A program made the position numbers and the translations under genes. 7,090 bases of DNA from Planctomycetota bacterium (lineage in GTDB: Bacteria > Planctomycetota > UBA1135), in assembly GCA_022447335.1 (NCBI GenBank), contig JAKVCF010000119.1, forward strand, positions 1 through 7,090, in the 5' to 3' direction. Below the pieces are notes generated by a model. That model was not told the origin of the DNA. It made no database searches and was given only the letters and a program-made list of their open reading frames with translations. Position 1 is the stretch's first letter, and each line of letters begins with the position of its first letter. Positions 4,849-7,090 of the stretch are shown in pieces.

Positions 4849-7090
4849 TCAGTATTGTAGACGGTCCGCGAACTCGATGAAGTCCGGCTCGTTGCGAAAG
4901 CGCTCGACTAGGAAGCAGGGCACGATGTTTACTCCGTAGCGAGACTCGCCCGTAAAGTCATTACGTGCGGTGTAGAACTCAAACGCAAAGCCGTGGCCGT
5001 AGTAGACCAAGCCGTAACGAGTGCTGGTTGTCGAGTTCCCGCGTGCTGAGAAGGTACGACCGCCGCGCAGCTCAAAGCTTTCATTGATTCGCCAGTCGGC
5101 GCTGAAGCCCACACTTTTAAAGGCGGCGTCCGGAGCCTCGGGCTGATTTAGGAGTCGGCGGTTGATCGATAGGCGCCAGTTTGTCTGTGGGGCCAAGCTA
5201 AGAAGGCCATACCATTCTTCTATAGCATCGGTGTCCCAGCGATAACGAAGGTTGCTGGTCGCGCGAATCCCACGTAAGACGCCGCCGCGCACGCCAGGAG
5301 ACCAGGTCCCGCGGAACTCAGTTGGCCCCCATGGGCGAACATCCTGCCCGCTGCGCACGCCAGGAAAGGTTTCGCTTAGAAGCGGCTCATCTACGTTCGG
5401 GTAATAAGGGACTAGAACCTCGACGTCAAGCCAGGGGTTATGCGCGCGCGAGCCATACCAAAATTGGCGCAACGAGAACTCCACGGCCTGCCCCGGGCGG
5501 CGGCGGTCAAAAAGTTCGAAAGGGTACCAATCCGAACTAGCCTCGTCGAACATGTGCAGGTGACGTAGGCGCACCATTGGCCGCACACGGTGTTTCCATC
5601 CCCCGTCGTACTTGCGCTCTATAGCAATGCTGGCCTCAACGAAGGCTTCCAGTGAAGACTGCGTATCTCCCCCTGATCCCGAAGCATTGTGCACCGCCCC
5701 AAACTCCGCGCGTAGGCCCGGGCGGAGCACGCCTTGGCCAAAGAGCAACTGGGTATCGAGTTCCGCCCAGGCGCGGAGTCGATCTCGTACTTGGTCCGGC
5801 CGTGTAACGAAATCGGGGCGGCCTAAGCTCGCCGCGACATTAAGCGAGCGCAGGTCGAAGCGGCCTGCGTCAGCGCCCCACTGGAGCTGAACTGGACTTT
5901 TGCGATCTCGCCCACCGAGTGCGCCGCTATTGATCTTTCCAATAGTGCGCGCAAACGAATGGTATTCAATGCGCGGAAGTAGATCGAGCTGTTGCGGCTG
6001 CAGCCCACCATTCGGCCCAAAGGCGCCAAGCGGAGTGAAGCCTGTATCGTCAAGCCGCACGGCGGCGCGCGCCGAGAAATGATCGCCCTGCGTTTGACGC
6101 CGCAAGTAAATTTCCGATAAAGCGTCGTCTTCGTCGCGCCACTCTTCGCGGAAAAACTCGGGGTCGACAATAGGGTCACTGGTCAGGGCTAAATCTGCGT
6201 CCAGTCGCCAAAGCTCTGATAGATCAAATCGATTGTCAAGGCGTAATCGCCAGCGGAGCGAGTTATCACGCTGGATCCGATTGCGCAGAACCGTCACATC
6301 AGTCGAGTTATCTTCAAGTACGAATAAATCCCAATCGCCGATGTATCCAGGCCGAGCATAATTCAGCGTGGTGCGCAGCGGAAATCCACGGCGGGTCGAG
6401 AAAGAGGGGAAGAGGCGCCAGTCCAGCTTGCCTTTATTCCACGGCACACTTGAGGCAAAGCCCAGCTCTACGGCTGTGCCCAGCTGACGGCCAGACGAAA
6501 CGCGGACATTGCGCAGGCCAAAGCCCCCGTCTTCCTTGCCAGTTCGGAAGTCAAAAGTGGGCATTGGCAGGATGCGCCGGCCATTGATTTCAACCCATGG
6601 CGCGCTGGGCGACCAGACGTAATCACCTTCGCCATCGGGCGTGCCGTCAAGTTGAAGCATGGCCAACGCATAAGCAGGCTCATCTAAATCACAGGCAGTT
6701 AGCTGTGCGCGCTTTGCCCGGAGGGATCCGTCAGCGAACTCTTGCAACGTGGCAGCGCGTAGGCGCCAGGGCCAACCTTCTGGCCCGAGGTCGCCGCGCA
6801 TAGTGACCTCAACATCGTAGAAAGTGGCGGAGCCCCGCAGAGGTTGATGGACGGCCCATGCGCAGCGCATGGTGCCGTCGATGCGAACTAGTTCGACGTT
6901 GCCTTGAAGTCGGATTTCCAGAATAGTGGGGCTCTTCGCTGTTGAGTCTCGCTTGCCAACCAGTTCGTTGCCGATATCACCCATTAAGCGTGAGCCTTGT
7001 AGCGCTTCGTAGTAAGCCTCACGTGCGACGCGTAAATAAACCCGGTCGGCACGCACGTGTTGTGCGGGCTGGGCGAGCTCTACACCACGG
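4849..7090 (-). CDS. lptD: LPS-assembly protein LptD-like outer-membrane barrel (5' partial)
   Basis: Outer-membrane protein expected to insert lipopolysaccharide into the outer leaflet. The frame is open through the right edge, so the signal peptide and N-terminus are missing; residues are numbered from the first visible GTG (7056). An OstA-like periplasmic part (about 1-165) ends with the family's cysteine block, AQLTACDLDEPAYAL (117-131), then a strand like the 'PVFYLPYL' segment (INGRRILPMPTF, 157-168). The barrel follows: GTAVELGFASSVPWN and LDWRLFPSFSTRRGFPL match the LptD pattern of a pale 'ELG.PYYW..NLD.TL.P.Y.SRRG' strand pair. Later residues alternate hydrophobic and polar with many Arg/Trp/Tyr, as in a long beta-barrel, and the protein ends in an aromatic residue (Tyr735), as outer-membrane barrels often do. 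Only three cysteines (65, 122, 714) are visible. TGA at 4851-4849 precedes the Tat gene by 4 bases. Family call is good, though the sequence is diverged from E. coli LptD. Confidence 0.85.
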   Translation of the reverse strand, partial: RGVELAQPAQHVRADRVYLRVAREAYYEALQGSRLMGDIGNELVGKRDSTAKSPTILEIRLQGNVELVRIDGTMRCAWAVHQPLRGSATFYDVEVTMRGDLGPEGWPWRLRAATLQEFADGSLRAKRAQLTACDLDEPAYALAMLQLDGTPDGEGDYVWSPSAPWVEINGRRILPMPTFDFRTGKEDGGFGLRNVRVSSGRQLGTAVELGFASSVPWNKGKLDWRLFPSFSTRRGFPLRTTLNYARPGYIGDWDLFVLEDNSTDVTVLRNRIQRDNSLRWRLRLDNRFDLSELWRLDADLALTSDPIVDPEFFREEWRDEDDALSEIYLRRQTQGDHFSARAAVRLDDTGFTPLGAFGPNGGLQPQQLDLLPRIEYHSFARTIGKINSGALGGRDRKSPVQLQWGADAGRFDLRSLNVAASLGRPDFVTRPDQVRDRLRAWAELDTQLLFGQGVLRPGLRAEFGAVHNASGSGGDTQSSLEAFVEASIAIERKYDGGWKHRVRPMVRLRHLHMFDEASSDWYPFELFDRRRPGQAVEFSLRQFWYGSRAHNPWLDVEVLVPYYPNVDEPLLSETFPGVRSGQDVRPWGPTEFRGTWSPGVRGGVLRGIRATSNLRYRWDTDAIEEWYGLLSLAPQTNWRLSINRRLLNQPEAPDAAFKSVGFSADWRINESFELRGGRTFSARGNSTTSTRYGLVYYGHGFAFEFYTARNDFTGESRYGVNIVPCFLVERFRNEPDFIEFADRLQY

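Noticed and set aside
5823..6179. 118-aa open frame within the lptD-like gene, same strand but another frame.
   Set aside because: No domain or start signal; the barrel frame continues through it without a break.

Overview
The window looks like chromosomal DNA from a Gram-negative bacterium that builds an LPS-type outer membrane. The evidence is an LptD-like outer-membrane assembly protein and a DUF374-family acyltransferase of the kind used in lipid A biosynthesis. The mix of these with a type 2 ribonuclease HIII, a pseudopilin (GspG)-type domain fused to a large repetitive protein, and an atypical LptD is compatible with Planctomycetota or a related lineage. That placement is inference; no marker gene here fixes it.

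Plus strand, 1-4303, four genes in one direction. (1) A large protein with no recognised function, cut by the left edge, ends in a GspG-like C-terminal domain. (2) Six bases later comes a DUF374 lysophospholipid-acyltransferase-like gene whose reading frame is broken near 2600-2615. Its conserved C-terminus continues in the -1 frame to 2780. (3) rnhC (RNase HIII, 308 aa) overlaps the end of that -1 frame by a GTGA junction and has an excellent Shine-Dalgarno. Genes 1-3 look like one tightly packed transcription unit. (4) moaB (molybdenum cofactor biosynthesis) follows after 72 bases.

A convergent intergenic stretch (4304-4409) holds weak inverted repeats and two DnaA-box-like 9-mers, but no convincing terminator or gene.

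Minus strand, 7090-4410, two genes. An lptD-like gene, cut by the right edge, is followed after only 4 bases by a TatA/TatB-family gene with a long acidic tail. The pair is almost certainly cotranscribed, joining outer-membrane assembly to twin-arginine export.

Most worth a second look are the acyltransferase frameshift, a dnaX-like A-AAA-AAG slippery site with a GC hairpin inside rnhC (which on the other strand reads as an intrinsic terminator), the pseudopilin-domain fusion, and the apparent lack of the classical LptD cysteine pair. I found no mobile element, CRISPR array, tRNA, rRNA or clear novel multi-gene defence system.
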